Assembly (NCBI GenBank): GCA_964022665.1
Contig: CAXIDF010000005.1
Coordinates: 62,001 to 126,000 of the forward strand
Direction of reading: 5' to 3'
Source: Haliea sp964022665
GTDB lineage: Bacteria; Pseudomonadota; Gammaproteobacteria; Pseudomonadales; Halieaceae
Length of the DNA: 64,000 bases
Shown: in pieces, positions 1-8,600 of the stretch
Layout: every line of letters starts with the position of its first letter
Position numbering within the stretch: position 1 is the stretch's first letter
Program-made: the position numbers and the translations under genes
Notes under the pieces: model-generated
The model's input: only the letters and a program-made list of their open reading frames with translations
The model's database searches: none
What the model was told of the DNA's origin: nothing

Positions 1-210
1 TATCGGGACGCGCAGCTGATTCGCGGTGAAGGCGATGCGCAGGCGACCAACATTTACGCCAGTGCGTTCAATACCAATCCGGAGTTCTATTCGTTCACCC
101 GCAGCCTGCGCGCTTACCGGGAGTCTTTCCAGAACAACGGCGACATCATGCTGATCCAGCCCGACAGTGATTTCTTCCGCTACCTGAAGGATGCCAGCGG
201 CAGTAAATAG
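1..210 (+). CDS. hflC: HflC, C-terminal end (partial)
   Basis: The frame is open from the first base of the window and stops at 208-210, giving the last 69 residues of a protein whose 5' part lies outside the window. The segment ends in RGEGDAQATNIYA, then EFYSFTRSLRAY, then MLIQPDSDFFRYL. This is the typical C-terminus of HflC, an SPFH/band-7 protein that with HflK forms the periplasm-exposed membrane complex modulating FtsH proteolysis. The downstream order of DUF2065, hisZ and purA supports the assignment, since E. coli has hflK-hflC-yjeT-purA. An intrinsic terminator-like hairpin follows about 50 bp after the stop. Confidence 0.9.
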   Translation, partial: YRDAQLIRGEGDAQATNIYASAFNTNPEFYSFTRSLRAYRESFQNNGDIMLIQPDSDFFRYLKDASGSK

Positions 211-260
211 GGCCAAAAAACGCAGGTGCCTTCAGCGGCGCCTGTGGTAGAATTCTATAA

Positions 261-309
261 CCGTGGGATCCGGCGTTTTACCCACAAACGCTGGCCCCGC
301 GGTTTTTTT
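261..309 (+). terminator. Rho-independent terminator-like hairpin after hflC
   Basis: An imperfect GC-rich stem (CCGTGGGATCCGGCG pairing with CGCTGGCCCCGCGG, containing a wobble pair and a bulge) is followed directly by seven T residues at 303-309. It lies between the hflC stop and the DUF2065 gene, so it would end or attenuate the hflKC transcript. The fold was done by eye only. Confidence 0.55.
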
Positions 310-334
310 ATGAGCACGGCTTCAGGGGGACGAC

Positions 335-526
335 GTGGATTTCTGGCAGGTTCTGCCAGCGGCCCTGGCGCTGGTACTGATTATCGAGGGTGTCTTGCCC
401 TTCCTGAGCCCTCGCGCCTGGCGGCAGATGGTGGTTGGCGTGGCGCAGCAGCAGGACAAGGTCATCCGCAATGTCGGCCTGGGCAGCATGCTGCTGGGCG
501 TGGCAGTGTTGTATTGGGTGCACTAA
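335..526 (+). CDS. DUF2065 family small membrane protein (YjeT-like)
   Basis: This is a 63-residue protein. One hydrophobic segment (about residues 6-25) ends in EGVLPFLSPRAWR, and a second lies near the C-terminus (GLGSMLLGVAVLYW). This is the usual size and pattern of DUF2065, whose E. coli member YjeT also sits between hflC and purA. The protein is expected to be in the inner membrane and its function is unknown. It is separated from hisZ by only 9 bp, so the two are probably co-transcribed. Confidence 0.85.
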   Translation: MDFWQVLPAALALVLIIEGVLPFLSPRAWRQMVVGVAQQQDKVIRNVGLGSMLLGVAVLYWVH

Positions 527-535
527 AGGGCGTTT

Positions 536-1705
536 ATGACGACGGTGGATCGCTGGCAATTGCCCGATGGGGTAGAAGAGGTGCTGCCGAGGCAAGCGCG
601 CGTGGTCGAGCACCTGCGGCGCGAGCTGCTCGATCTCTATCATCAGTGGGGCTACCAGCTGGTTATCCCGCCGCTGATGGAGTTCACTGAATCCCTGCTC
701 ATCGGCCTGGGGCGCGACCTGGACCTCCTTACCTTCAAAATGACCGATCAGCTGAGCGGGCGCACTCTTGGCATCCGCGCCGATATTACGCCGCAGGTGG
801 CACGCATCGACGCGCACAGTCTGGCGGAGCAGGGCGTTACCCGCCTGTGTTACGCGGGTTCCACCCTGCATACCCGGCCCAAGTCCCTGCTGGCTTCCCG
901 CTCGCCTATTCAGCTGGGGGCGGAACTGTACGGCGACGACAGCCTGGCGGGCGATGTCGAAATCATTCGCCTGATGCTGGCGACCCTGAACACTGCGGGC
1001 GTGGCAGAGGTGACACTGGACCTCGGCCACGTGGGCGTGTACGAAGCGGTCCTGGCGGCCGCAAACGTGACGCCGGAACAGGAAGCCGAGGTATTCGATG
1101 CCCTGCAGCGCAAATCGCGCCCCGACCTGCTGCTGGCGCTCACCGATGTCGCAGCCCCCGCGGCCGAGTTGATTCTCGGCCTGCTCGAGTTGCACGGCGA
1201 TGCGGCGGTGCTCGAAACAGCGCGCAGGCTGCTGGCCAAGGCGGCGCCAGAGGCGCTTACCGCGGTGGCGGCACTGGAGACTGTGGCCACTGCCATCGCG
1301 CGCAGCCACCCGGATACAACCGTGTATTTTGACCTGGCTGAACTGCGGGGCTATCACTATCACACAGGAATGGTGTTCGCGGCCTACGCGCCGGGGCATG
1401 GCCAGGCGCTGGCCAATGGCGGGCGCTACAACGATGTGGGCAAGGTGTTCGGGCGCGCCCGCCCGGCCACTGGCTTCGCCACAGACCTGAAAGCCCTGAT
1501 GGCGCTGGTGCCCGCCTTCCCGTCGGAGCCCGGTGCCGTAAGTGCCCCGGACAGTGACGATCCCGCGCTGCTGGCGGCGGTGACGGCACTGCGCAGGGGC
1601 GGTGAGGTGGTGATCCGCTGTGCGGGCGAGCCTTTGGACCCGCGCTGTGATCGCAAGCTGGTAAAGGCTGACGACGAGTGGGTGTTGCGCCCGCTCAAAT
1701 CCTGA
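536..1705 (+). CDS. hisZ: ATP phosphoribosyltransferase regulatory subunit HisZ
   Basis: The 389-residue protein resembles the catalytic core of histidyl-tRNA synthetase but lacks the anticodon-binding domain, as HisZ does. Class II-type motifs are visible: the N-terminal GVEEVLPRQARVVEHLRREL, RADITPQVARID near residue 80, and the histidine-binding region ELRGYHYHTGMVF near residue 270 followed by NGGRYN. HisZ pairs with the short form of HisG and makes it sensitive to histidine feedback in the first step of histidine synthesis. In gammaproteobacteria it commonly lies just upstream of purA, as here (23 bp apart). Confidence 0.95.
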   Translation: MTTVDRWQLPDGVEEVLPRQARVVEHLRRELLDLYHQWGYQLVIPPLMEFTESLLIGLGRDLDLLTFKMTDQLSGRTLGIRADITPQVARIDAHSLAEQGVTRLCYAGSTLHTRPKSLLASRSPIQLGAELYGDDSLAGDVEIIRLMLATLNTAGVAEVTLDLGHVGVYEAVLAAANVTPEQEAEVFDALQRKSRPDLLLALTDVAAPAAELILGLLELHGDAAVLETARRLLAKAAPEALTAVAALETVATAIARSHPDTTVYFDLAELRGYHYHTGMVFAAYAPGHGQALANGGRYNDVGKVFGRARPATGFATDLKALMALVPAFPSEPGAVSAPDSDDPALLAAVTALRRGGEVVIRCAGEPLDPRCDRKLVKADDEWVLRPLKS

Positions 1706-1728
1706 TCATTCAAACGAGTTAAACGTTC

Positions 1729-3027
1729 ATGAGCAAGAATGTAGTGGTTCTCGGCACCCAGTGGGGGGATGAGGGCAAGGGCAAGATTGTTGACCTCCTG
1801 ACGGATCGCGCAAGCGCGGTCGTGCGTTTTCAGGGCGGCCACAACGCAGGCCACACACTGGTTATCGACGGGCACAAGACAGTCCTGCACCTGATTCCGT
1901 CGGGTATTCTGCGCGCCAATGTGCAATGCCTGATTGGCAACGGCGTGGTGCTGGCACCGGATGCGCTGTTGCGGGAAATCGCTACGCTGGAGGAAAAGGG
2001 CGTTCCGGTGCGCGAACGGCTGCGTATTTCGCCGTCCTGTCCCCTGATACTGCCCTACCATGTGGCTCTGGATGTGGCGCGTGAAACGCGCCGTGGGGAA
2101 GGCAAAATCGGCACCACGGGGCGCGGTATCGGCCCAGCCTATGAAGACAAGGCGGCGCGTCGTGGCCTGCGCCTGGGTGACCTGAAAGACCCGGCGCGTT
2201 TCGCGGTCAAGCTGCGCGAGGTAATGGACTACCACAACTTCCAGCTGCAGCATTATTACAAGGTCGAGCCACTCGACTACACCACGGTGCTCAATGAAAC
2301 CCTGGCTATGGCGCAGGAACTGCTGCCCATGATTGCCGATGTCACCGCCATTTTGCATGAGTGCCGCAAAACCGACGCCAACATCATGTTCGAAGGTGCG
2401 CAGGGTTCGCTGCTGGATATCGACCACGGTACCTACCCGTTCGTCACCAGCTCCAATACCACCGCGGGTGGCACGGCCACCGGCTCCGGGTTTGGTCCGC
2501 TGTTTCTCGACTACGTACTGGGTATTACCAAGGCCTATACCACCCGCGTGGGATCGGGGCCGTTCCCCACCGAGCTGTTTGATGCTACCGGTGCTCACCT
2601 GGCTTCGCGAGGGCATGAATTCGGCGCGACGACGGGCCGCCCGCGGCGCTGTGGCTGGTTCGATGCGGTCGCCCTGCGCAATGCGGTCAACATCAATTCG
2701 GTGTCAGGCCTGTGCCTGACCAAACTCGATGTGCTCGACGGCCTGGAAACCATCCAGATCTGCGTCGGGTACAGGGACGCTGCCGGCAAGCCGGTGCCCA
2801 ACCCGGTGGATTCCGACGACTACGACGGCCTGGTGCCGTTCTACGAGGAGGTGCCCGGCTGGAGCGATTCCACCGTGGGCGCACGCAGCCTCGAGGAGCT
2901 GCCGGCAGCGGCTCGCGACTACATCCAGAAGATAGAGGAAGTCGTAGGCGCGCCGATCGATATCATTTCTACCGGCCCTGATCGCGTGGAAACCATCGTG
3001 CTGCGCCATCCGTTCGACGCGGCGTAG
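1729..3027 (+). CDS. purA: Adenylosuccinate synthase
   Basis: The 432-residue protein is of the usual length. It has the GTP-binding loop GDEGKGK (about residues 13-19), the IMP-site motif GGHNAGHT (about 37-44) and TGRGIGPAYEDKAAR near residue 131. It converts IMP, aspartate and GTP to adenylosuccinate, the committed step to AMP, in the cytoplasm. The gene follows hisZ by 23 bp, probably in one transcript. A hairpin at 3071-3092 after the stop lacks a T tract and may not be a terminator. Confidence 0.98.
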   Translation: MSKNVVVLGTQWGDEGKGKIVDLLTDRASAVVRFQGGHNAGHTLVIDGHKTVLHLIPSGILRANVQCLIGNGVVLAPDALLREIATLEEKGVPVRERLRISPSCPLILPYHVALDVARETRRGEGKIGTTGRGIGPAYEDKAARRGLRLGDLKDPARFAVKLREVMDYHNFQLQHYYKVEPLDYTTVLNETLAMAQELLPMIADVTAILHECRKTDANIMFEGAQGSLLDIDHGTYPFVTSSNTTAGGTATGSGFGPLFLDYVLGITKAYTTRVGSGPFPTELFDATGAHLASRGHEFGATTGRPRRCGWFDAVALRNAVNINSVSGLCLTKLDVLDGLETIQICVGYRDAAGKPVPNPVDSDDYDGLVPFYEEVPGWSDSTVGARSLEELPAAARDYIQKIEEVVGAPIDIISTGPDRVETIVLRHPFDAA

Positions 3028-3119
3028 TCCGCCCTCGGGGCGACCGGCGCGGCCGCCCCCGGCTTTCCCGCTCCCGGTGCAGGCTCCGGGAGGTAGCCAT
3101 AGCACCGGCGTGTGCTGCG

Positions 3120-3530
3120 CTAGAGGCGCTGCGCTTTCCAGGTGCTGAAGCCAACCCCCGTCCAGCGCCGGAAGGCGCGATAAAAGCTGTTCACCTCCAG
3201 GTAACCCAGTTCATCCGCCAGGCACTTGCCGGGCCGCCATGCGGCGCGCAACGCCTGCTCACAGCGGTATTGCCGCGCGCGGTCCAGCAGGAACTGGTAG
3301 TGCGTGTGATCCACGCGCAGGCGACGCCGCAAGGTTGTGGCACTCATACCCAGCTGACTGGCCACGGACTCTACCCGCAGTCGTGACAGATCACCCCGCA
3401 GCAGAATCTGCAGCACGCGGTCGGTGGTGCGATAGGGGATGTTTCGAGGCGCGTTGGGGCTGGACTGGGCGGGGCGGGCTGCCCGCGCCGGAATAGCACT
3501 GTGCATGTGTTGCATGACCGGAACCTCCAT
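3120..3530 (-). CDS. Small AraC-type helix-turn-helix regulator
   Basis: The 136-residue protein consists almost entirely of an AraC/XylS C-terminal DNA-binding domain. The first HTH has LRVESVASQLGMSATTLRRR (about residues 51-70), and the second region is LADELGYLEVNSFYRAFRRW followed by TGVGFSTWK. The N-terminal ligand-binding domain of full-length AraC regulators is missing; a low-complexity stretch of about 30 residues takes its place. It is transcribed away from purA and towards neither neighbour. The target is unknown. It could be a free-standing DNA-binding module or a decayed longer regulator. Confidence 0.75.
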   Translation of the reverse strand: MEVPVMQHMHSAIPARAARPAQSSPNAPRNIPYRTTDRVLQILLRGDLSRLRVESVASQLGMSATTLRRRLRVDHTHYQFLLDRARQYRCEQALRAAWRPGKCLADELGYLEVNSFYRAFRRWTGVGFSTWKAQRL

Positions 3531-3680
3531 GTTCAGGCGTTGTGAGTGGGAAGCAGCGTGGGTTCACCCCATCCGTGGGGCCTGCGCTACCTGAAAAAAG
3601 ATAGCAGAGAATGCCAGCACGCGCCCCACGTGCGCGGAATGCGGTCAGAAATGGTGAAAACGATTCAGGGGCGCAGCGGG

Positions 3681-5636
3681 TCAGCTACCCAGGGCATCTG
3701 GCAGTGGGCAATCCATGGCGGCGGCAATACTGGCCAGAAGCTCGCGCTCCACGGCACTGACGGTGCCATCGGCATTGGCGGCTTTGCTCATTGCCTTGAG
3801 AATCTTCGGTTTGAGCAGGGGGTAGCAGTCCGCGAGCTCACGCACGGCGCGGGAAAAGGCTGCCAGCGAACAGTCTGCCTGCGGCAGTATGGCGAGCGTG
3901 GGGAAGTCCAGGGCTGCCGTTGCCGTGCGAAAACAGTGCTCGGTGTCACCGCTGCTGTTGTGCGCCAGCATGGACAGTACGACCCGCAGGTGACCCTGTA
4001 CCTTGCGCAGGCTGCGGTAGCGCGCCGTGGAGGGTTTTATCTGCACAAACTCCGGGTCAACATAGTGGCGCAGCAGCTGGTACAGGCACCACTCCAGCAG
4101 TTCCGTGCGGCGGTCTGCGCGGATCAGTGCGAGCAGCAGGCGTTTGAACTGGTGGTACTGCGCGGCGGACTGGCTTTTCAGGGCCGGCAGGCACAATTCC
4201 AGCAGTGGCAGTCGCTGCCCCTCCGCGAGCTGCGCCACGCCGGGGGCCAGTGTGTGGGTAAGCTCCTCCAGCCCCTGCACATCGCTTTCCCGCAGCAGGC
4301 GGTACTGGCCTGCGCGCACCTGCTCATGCGGGCTGATCAGCAGCGCCAGCATCAGGGCGCAGGCCCCCAGTGGCTCGTGACTGTAGCGTACGAAGGCCTG
4401 CGGGAGTCCGTGGTGTGGCGGAAACTCGTCATCCTGGCCCTGCGCGGCAAAACTGGCGTCTGCACCGCTGTCAGCGGAGGCGTCTTGTTCTGCCCCGACC
4501 TCCGCCGCGGCCAGCGCCGCAGCCACCAGTGCGGCGCGCCCCACGCCCACCTCAGCGGCGGCGGGATGGGGTTGGGCGTGCGCATAGTGTTCCACTTTGC
4601 GCGTGATATAGGCGCCATCCCAGGTGGGGTCCAGCCGCCGGATGCGTGCCGGCAGCGGTGGATGTGTCGCAAACAACTGCCAGAGCCGGTGGCGGATCTG
4701 GCCGAAAAAAATATGCGACAGTTCGTCTGCGCGCGCCGTATGTACCAGAGAGCCGGGCACATAGCCGCCTATCACCTTCAGCGCATCGGCAATGCCGCTG
4801 TTGTCGCGGGTGTATTGCACGGCGCAGGCGTCGGCCAGGTATTCCTTCTGGCGGCTGATGGCGGCCTTGATGAATCCCGAGGCCAGGCCGCCCAGCCACC
4901 CCAGTATCCACAGTCCGAGGCCCAGCAGGGGTACCGCGGGTCCTTGGGAGCTGCGGTCGCGATCGTTGCCGGTGCGGTGATGACTGCTGGCGCGCATGAG
5001 GATATAACCGACATCGCCGATAAAGGTGATGCCTTTGAGCAGCGCGGCAAGGCGAATATTGAGGCGCATGTCACCGTTGAGAATGTGGCTGAACTCGTGC
5101 GCGATCACCCCTTGTAACTCGTTGCGCTGCAGGTGGGTGATGGTACCCCGGGTGACACCGATCACCGCATCCGCCGGAGAGAGCCCGGCGGCAAATGCGT
5201 TGATTCCACGCTCGGCGTTCAACACAAATACCGGCGGAACCGGCATACCGGCCGCCAGGGCGATCTCGTCGACAATATTCAGGCAGCGGCGTTCGGCGCT
5301 GTCGGTGGTCTGTGGCAGTATCCGGGTGCCCCCCATGGCCTCGGCGACGACTTTACCGCCGGAGGCCAGCTGTAGCCATTTGACGGTTGCCACCAGGCCC
5401 ACAGTGGCGGAAATGCCGAGTCCGATGGTGCCGAAACGCTCCCAGCTGAAATAGCGCAGGAAGTCCCGGAAGTTGCCGCGGCTGCCGGCGTAGAGGTTGT
5501 AGTGGTCGCTCCACCAGAGGAAGCCGGCGAACAGGGCATTGGTGAGCAAAATCAGTGCGGCCACCGCACACAGGAACAGCAGCGTCAGGAGGCGCGTGTT
5601 GCGTCGCGCCAGATCCTGCTGGGCAAAGAAATCCAT
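3681..5636 (-). CDS. M48 family membrane metalloprotease with C-terminal TerB-like domain
   Basis: The protein has 651 residues. Two N-terminal membrane segments (about 16-42 and 68-90) are followed by the M48 catalytic core: zinc motif HEFSH at 180-184, the third ligand in QKEYLADA near residue 265, and a hydrophobic segment near 236-252. The C-terminal 200 residues are an extension. Its last part (ILKAMSKAANADGTVSAVERELL) looks like a TerB-type helical domain, often found in these proteases. It is probably an inner-membrane quality-control protease related to HtpX and Oma1. LemA lies 33 bp upstream on the same strand. M48-LemA pairing is common, so the two are likely one operon. Confidence 0.9.
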   Translation of the reverse strand: MDFFAQQDLARRNTRLLTLLFLCAVAALILLTNALFAGFLWWSDHYNLYAGSRGNFRDFLRYFSWERFGTIGLGISATVGLVATVKWLQLASGGKVVAEAMGGTRILPQTTDSAERRCLNIVDEIALAAGMPVPPVFVLNAERGINAFAAGLSPADAVIGVTRGTITHLQRNELQGVIAHEFSHILNGDMRLNIRLAALLKGITFIGDVGYILMRASSHHRTGNDRDRSSQGPAVPLLGLGLWILGWLGGLASGFIKAAISRQKEYLADACAVQYTRDNSGIADALKVIGGYVPGSLVHTARADELSHIFFGQIRHRLWQLFATHPPLPARIRRLDPTWDGAYITRKVEHYAHAQPHPAAAEVGVGRAALVAAALAAAEVGAEQDASADSGADASFAAQGQDDEFPPHHGLPQAFVRYSHEPLGACALMLALLISPHEQVRAGQYRLLRESDVQGLEELTHTLAPGVAQLAEGQRLPLLELCLPALKSQSAAQYHQFKRLLLALIRADRRTELLEWCLYQLLRHYVDPEFVQIKPSTARYRSLRKVQGHLRVVLSMLAHNSSGDTEHCFRTATAALDFPTLAILPQADCSLAAFSRAVRELADCYPLLKPKILKAMSKAANADGTVSAVERELLASIAAAMDCPLPDALGS

Positions 5637-5669
5637 AGCGGCCTTTCAGTCTCGCCTGTGGCGAAGGCC

Positions 5670-6266
5670 CTAGAAACTGACCTGGGGTGCAGCTTGTATC
5701 TGCGCGGAATCGTCGAATTCCAGCAGTGTGGCATCCTGCGCGTGGCCGAAGGTCGACGCCACTGCAACCGGCGGGAAGCTCTGGCGGTAGGTGTTGTAGG
5801 CCATCACGGCATCATTGTAGCCCTGGCGGGCGAAGGCTACGCGGTTCTCTGTGTTGGTGAGCTCTTCAGACAGCTGCTGCATGTTTTCGCTCGCCTTGAG
5901 GTCGGGATAGGCCTCCATGGTCACATTCAGTTTGCCCAGGGCACCCTGCAGGGCATTTTCGGCGCTGGCCAGCTTGCTCATGTCGGCACCGCCGATAGCG
6001 CCGGGTCCCAGCGCCTTGAGCACGGCTGCCGCATCGTTGCGCGCGCTGGTGACGGCTTCCAGGGTTTCCCGTTCGTGGCCCATGTAGGCGCGGGCGGTTT
6101 CCACCAGGTTGGGAATCAGGTCATAGCGCCGCTTGAGCTGTACTTCTATCTGCGCGAAAGCGTTCTGATAACGGTTTCTCAGCGTGACCAGCCGGTTGTA
6201 AATGCCGATGACATACATCACCAATCCCAGCAGAACCAGCCAGAACACAATGGTTGAAACGTCCAT
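5670..6266 (-). CDS. lemA: LemA family protein
   Basis: The 198-residue protein starts with a single transmembrane helix (about residues 5-24, VFWLVLLGLVMYVIG). It continues with the LemA signature YNRLVTLRNRYQNAFAQIEV and LKRRYDLIPNLVETARAYM, then long helices. LemA proteins are membrane-anchored helical bundles of unclear function, and many are encoded beside M48 or TPM-domain proteins, as here. The gene leads the M48 protease gene by 33 bp. The coding region ends in an acidic, aspartate-containing tail. Confidence 0.93.
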   Translation of the reverse strand: MDVSTIVFWLVLLGLVMYVIGIYNRLVTLRNRYQNAFAQIEVQLKRRYDLIPNLVETARAYMGHERETLEAVTSARNDAAAVLKALGPGAIGGADMSKLASAENALQGALGKLNVTMEAYPDLKASENMQQLSEELTNTENRVAFARQGYNDAVMAYNTYRQSFPPVAVASTFGHAQDATLLEFDDSAQIQAAPQVSF

Positions 6267-6333
6267 GCATCACCCTCCCAGGCGCTAGTGGTCTCTTGAT
6301 TCTACCCGAAAACCGGCGCGGCGCGAGACGCGC

Positions 6334-8460
6334 TTAGGCCAGCGCCACCTCGACCTCCACGCCGTTCACCGCGGCATTGCCTGACAGTGCATCCAGGGCG
6401 AGGTCATCGGTGACATCATTGCAGCTTGCCCCGGCGTGTTGCCCGGCGATCTGCAGGCGAATGCCCGCGCGGTTGTGTCCGTAGCCGTGAGGCAGGCTCA
6501 CTACCCCCGGCATCACGCCGCTGCAGGTTTCCACCGGCACCGTGACGCTGCCTGCCCGGGAGCTCAGTTGCACATGGTCACCGTCCTTGATGCCGCGCTG
6601 TGCCATGTCCTGTGGGTGCATGAGCAGGGTGCAGCGTTCCCGGCCTTTAACCAGACGGTGGTAGTTGTGCATCCAGGAGTTGTTCGAGCGCACATGCCGG
6701 CGCCCGATGAGCCGCAGGGCCCCGCTGTCCGCTGTGCTGAACTCGGCACGCAGACGTTGCAGGTCTGCCAGCGCTTCGGGCGTAGCGCAGTGGATGGTTT
6801 TGTCTGGGGTTTGCAGCCGCTCGGGCAGTTGCGGCTGCAACGGGCCCAGGTCGATACCCGAGGGGTGTGCCCGCAGTTTCGTCAGCGTGAGGGCCTGTGC
6901 ACTGCCCGCACGTTCGCTGTAGGGGCCCATCTGCAGTCCCATGTCGATGATGTCATGTGGCGCCAGCACCGGTTGTACGGGTTGGCCCAACAGTTCCGCA
7001 ACGCGGTTGCCGAGTTCGGCGAAGATCTCCCAGTCGTGCAGACTGCCCTCCGGTTTCTCGAACATGGCTTCGTTGTGCCGGGCAGTATTGCGCACGGCGT
7101 TAATGTGGAAGGCGAGATCGTAGTGGTCGTGTTCCAGCGGCGATGTCGGCGGCAGAATGATGTCCGCGTGGCGTGTGGTTTCGTTCAGGTAGGGGTCCAG
7201 GCACACCATGAACTCCAGCTGTTCCAGCGCGGCGTCCAGCTGGCGGCCATTGGGTGTGGACAGTACTGGGTTGCCCGCGCCGACGAAGAGCGCGCGCACC
7301 TGGCCCTCACCCGGCGTGGTGATCTCCTCGGCGATGGTGGAGGCCGGTAGCTCGCGATCAAACTCCGGCAGCCGCCTTACCCGGCTGTGATGGCGGGCGA
7401 AGCCCCCGGGGCCGATGTTGCTGACCTGGTCGACCGCCGGCAGCGTGAACAGTGAACCGCCTTCCCTGTCGAGATTGCCGGTGAGAATATTCAGCACTTG
7501 TATCGCCCACTGGCAAAGTGCCCCGTAGCGCTGGGTGGACACGCCCATGCGCCCGTAACAGATAGCGGCCCCCGCCTGCGCGAACTCCTGTGCGATACGC
7601 CGTATGGTATCCGCCGCAATGCCGCAATGCGGGGCGGCGAACTCGGCTGTGAATTCCAGTAACGCGGATTCCAGCTCGGGCAGGCCGCTGACGAAGGCCT
7701 CGAGGTGGCGGGGGGCTACGCGGTCTTCAGCAAACAGGGTGTTGATCAGTGCCAACAGAAACAGGGCATCGCTGCCGGGACGGATATACAGGTGTTCGCT
7801 GGCAAGCTCGGCGGTTTCCGTCAGGCGCGGGTCCACCACCACCAGCTTGCCGCCCCGTTCGCGCAGCGCCTTGATACGCCTGCGCACGTCGGGCACGGTC
7901 CAGATACTGCCGTTGGACGCAATGGGGTTGGCGCCGAGCATGAGAAAGTACTCGCTGCGGTCGATGTCGGGAATGGGAAACAGCGACTTGTGGCCGAACA
8001 GCCACAGGCTGGTGAGATGGTGCGGCAGCTGGTCCACCGAGGTGGCGGAAAAACGGTTGCGGGTGTGGAAGTGGCGAAACAGGTTTTTCTGGTGCGTCAT
8101 CATCCCGTAGTTGTGCACGGTGGGGTTGCCCAGATATACGCCCAGGGCATCCACCCCATCGCGCTGCACGATCTCTACCAACCGTTGCGCTGTTGTGTTC
8201 AGCGCCTGCTCCCAGCTGATGTCCTGCCAGGTGTCCGCCTCACCCGGTGCACCGCGCACACGCGCGAGCGGCCTGCGCAACCGATCCGGGTCGTTGTGAA
8301 TATCCTGCAGAGCCACGGCCTTGGGGCAGATGTGTCCCCGACTCAAGGGGTCGTCCGGGTCGCCCTTGATCGACATTATCCGCTCACCCTCGGTTTCGAT
8401 ACGCAGGCCGCAGATGGCCTCGCAGAGGTGACAGGCGCGATGGTGCACAGTGGTAGGCAT
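6334..8460 (-). CDS. Single-subunit molybdopterin-dependent oxidoreductase
   Basis: The protein has about 708 residues if started at the ATG at 8458-8460 (MPTTVHHRACHLCEAICG). An upstream in-frame ATG at 8508 adds 16 unlikely residues. The N-terminal C-x2-C-x3-C (residues 10, 13, 17) plus a fourth Cys in GHICPKA binds a [4Fe-4S] cluster. The molybdopterin oxidoreductase core and the C-terminal dinucleotide-binding domain (LPHGYGHN) follow. There is no twin-arginine signal, so the enzyme should be cytoplasmic, and no electron-transfer subunit lies nearby. The substrate is unknown. It resembles formate-dehydrogenase/nitrate-reductase-like catalytic subunits and is similar in length and plan to the protein at 40694-42820. 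Confidence 0.88.
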   Translation of the reverse strand: MPTTVHHRACHLCEAICGLRIETEGERIMSIKGDPDDPLSRGHICPKAVALQDIHNDPDRLRRPLARVRGAPGEADTWQDISWEQALNTTAQRLVEIVQRDGVDALGVYLGNPTVHNYGMMTHQKNLFRHFHTRNRFSATSVDQLPHHLTSLWLFGHKSLFPIPDIDRSEYFLMLGANPIASNGSIWTVPDVRRRIKALRERGGKLVVVDPRLTETAELASEHLYIRPGSDALFLLALINTLFAEDRVAPRHLEAFVSGLPELESALLEFTAEFAAPHCGIAADTIRRIAQEFAQAGAAICYGRMGVSTQRYGALCQWAIQVLNILTGNLDREGGSLFTLPAVDQVSNIGPGGFARHHSRVRRLPEFDRELPASTIAEEITTPGEGQVRALFVGAGNPVLSTPNGRQLDAALEQLEFMVCLDPYLNETTRHADIILPPTSPLEHDHYDLAFHINAVRNTARHNEAMFEKPEGSLHDWEIFAELGNRVAELLGQPVQPVLAPHDIIDMGLQMGPYSERAGSAQALTLTKLRAHPSGIDLGPLQPQLPERLQTPDKTIHCATPEALADLQRLRAEFSTADSGALRLIGRRHVRSNNSWMHNYHRLVKGRERCTLLMHPQDMAQRGIKDGDHVQLSSRAGSVTVPVETCSGVMPGVVSLPHGYGHNRAGIRLQIAGQHAGASCNDVTDDLALDALSGNAAVNGVEVEVALA

Positions 8461-8600
8461 GGCAGGCGCTTCTTTGTTATGGCTGTGGCGAAAGTGTAGC
8501 GGGTGCACGAATAAAGTGCACTTGCGGGCGATGCGTTCAGTGGTCGGGTCAGGGCTTTTTGTGTAGTCTCGGTAGATATCCCCCTCACGCGGTTGTCGAA

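Noticed and set aside
308..1399. 363-codon minus-strand open frame
   Set aside because: It is a shadow of hisZ and the DUF2065 gene, both of which have clear family motifs.
3071..3092. CTCCCGG/CCGGGAG hairpin after purA
   Set aside because: The stem is real but no T tract follows on either strand, so it is not listed as an intrinsic terminator.
3546..5117. 523-codon plus-strand open frame
   Set aside because: It lies entirely antisense to the M48 protease gene, shows no family motifs, and is a typical long shadow frame in high-GC DNA.
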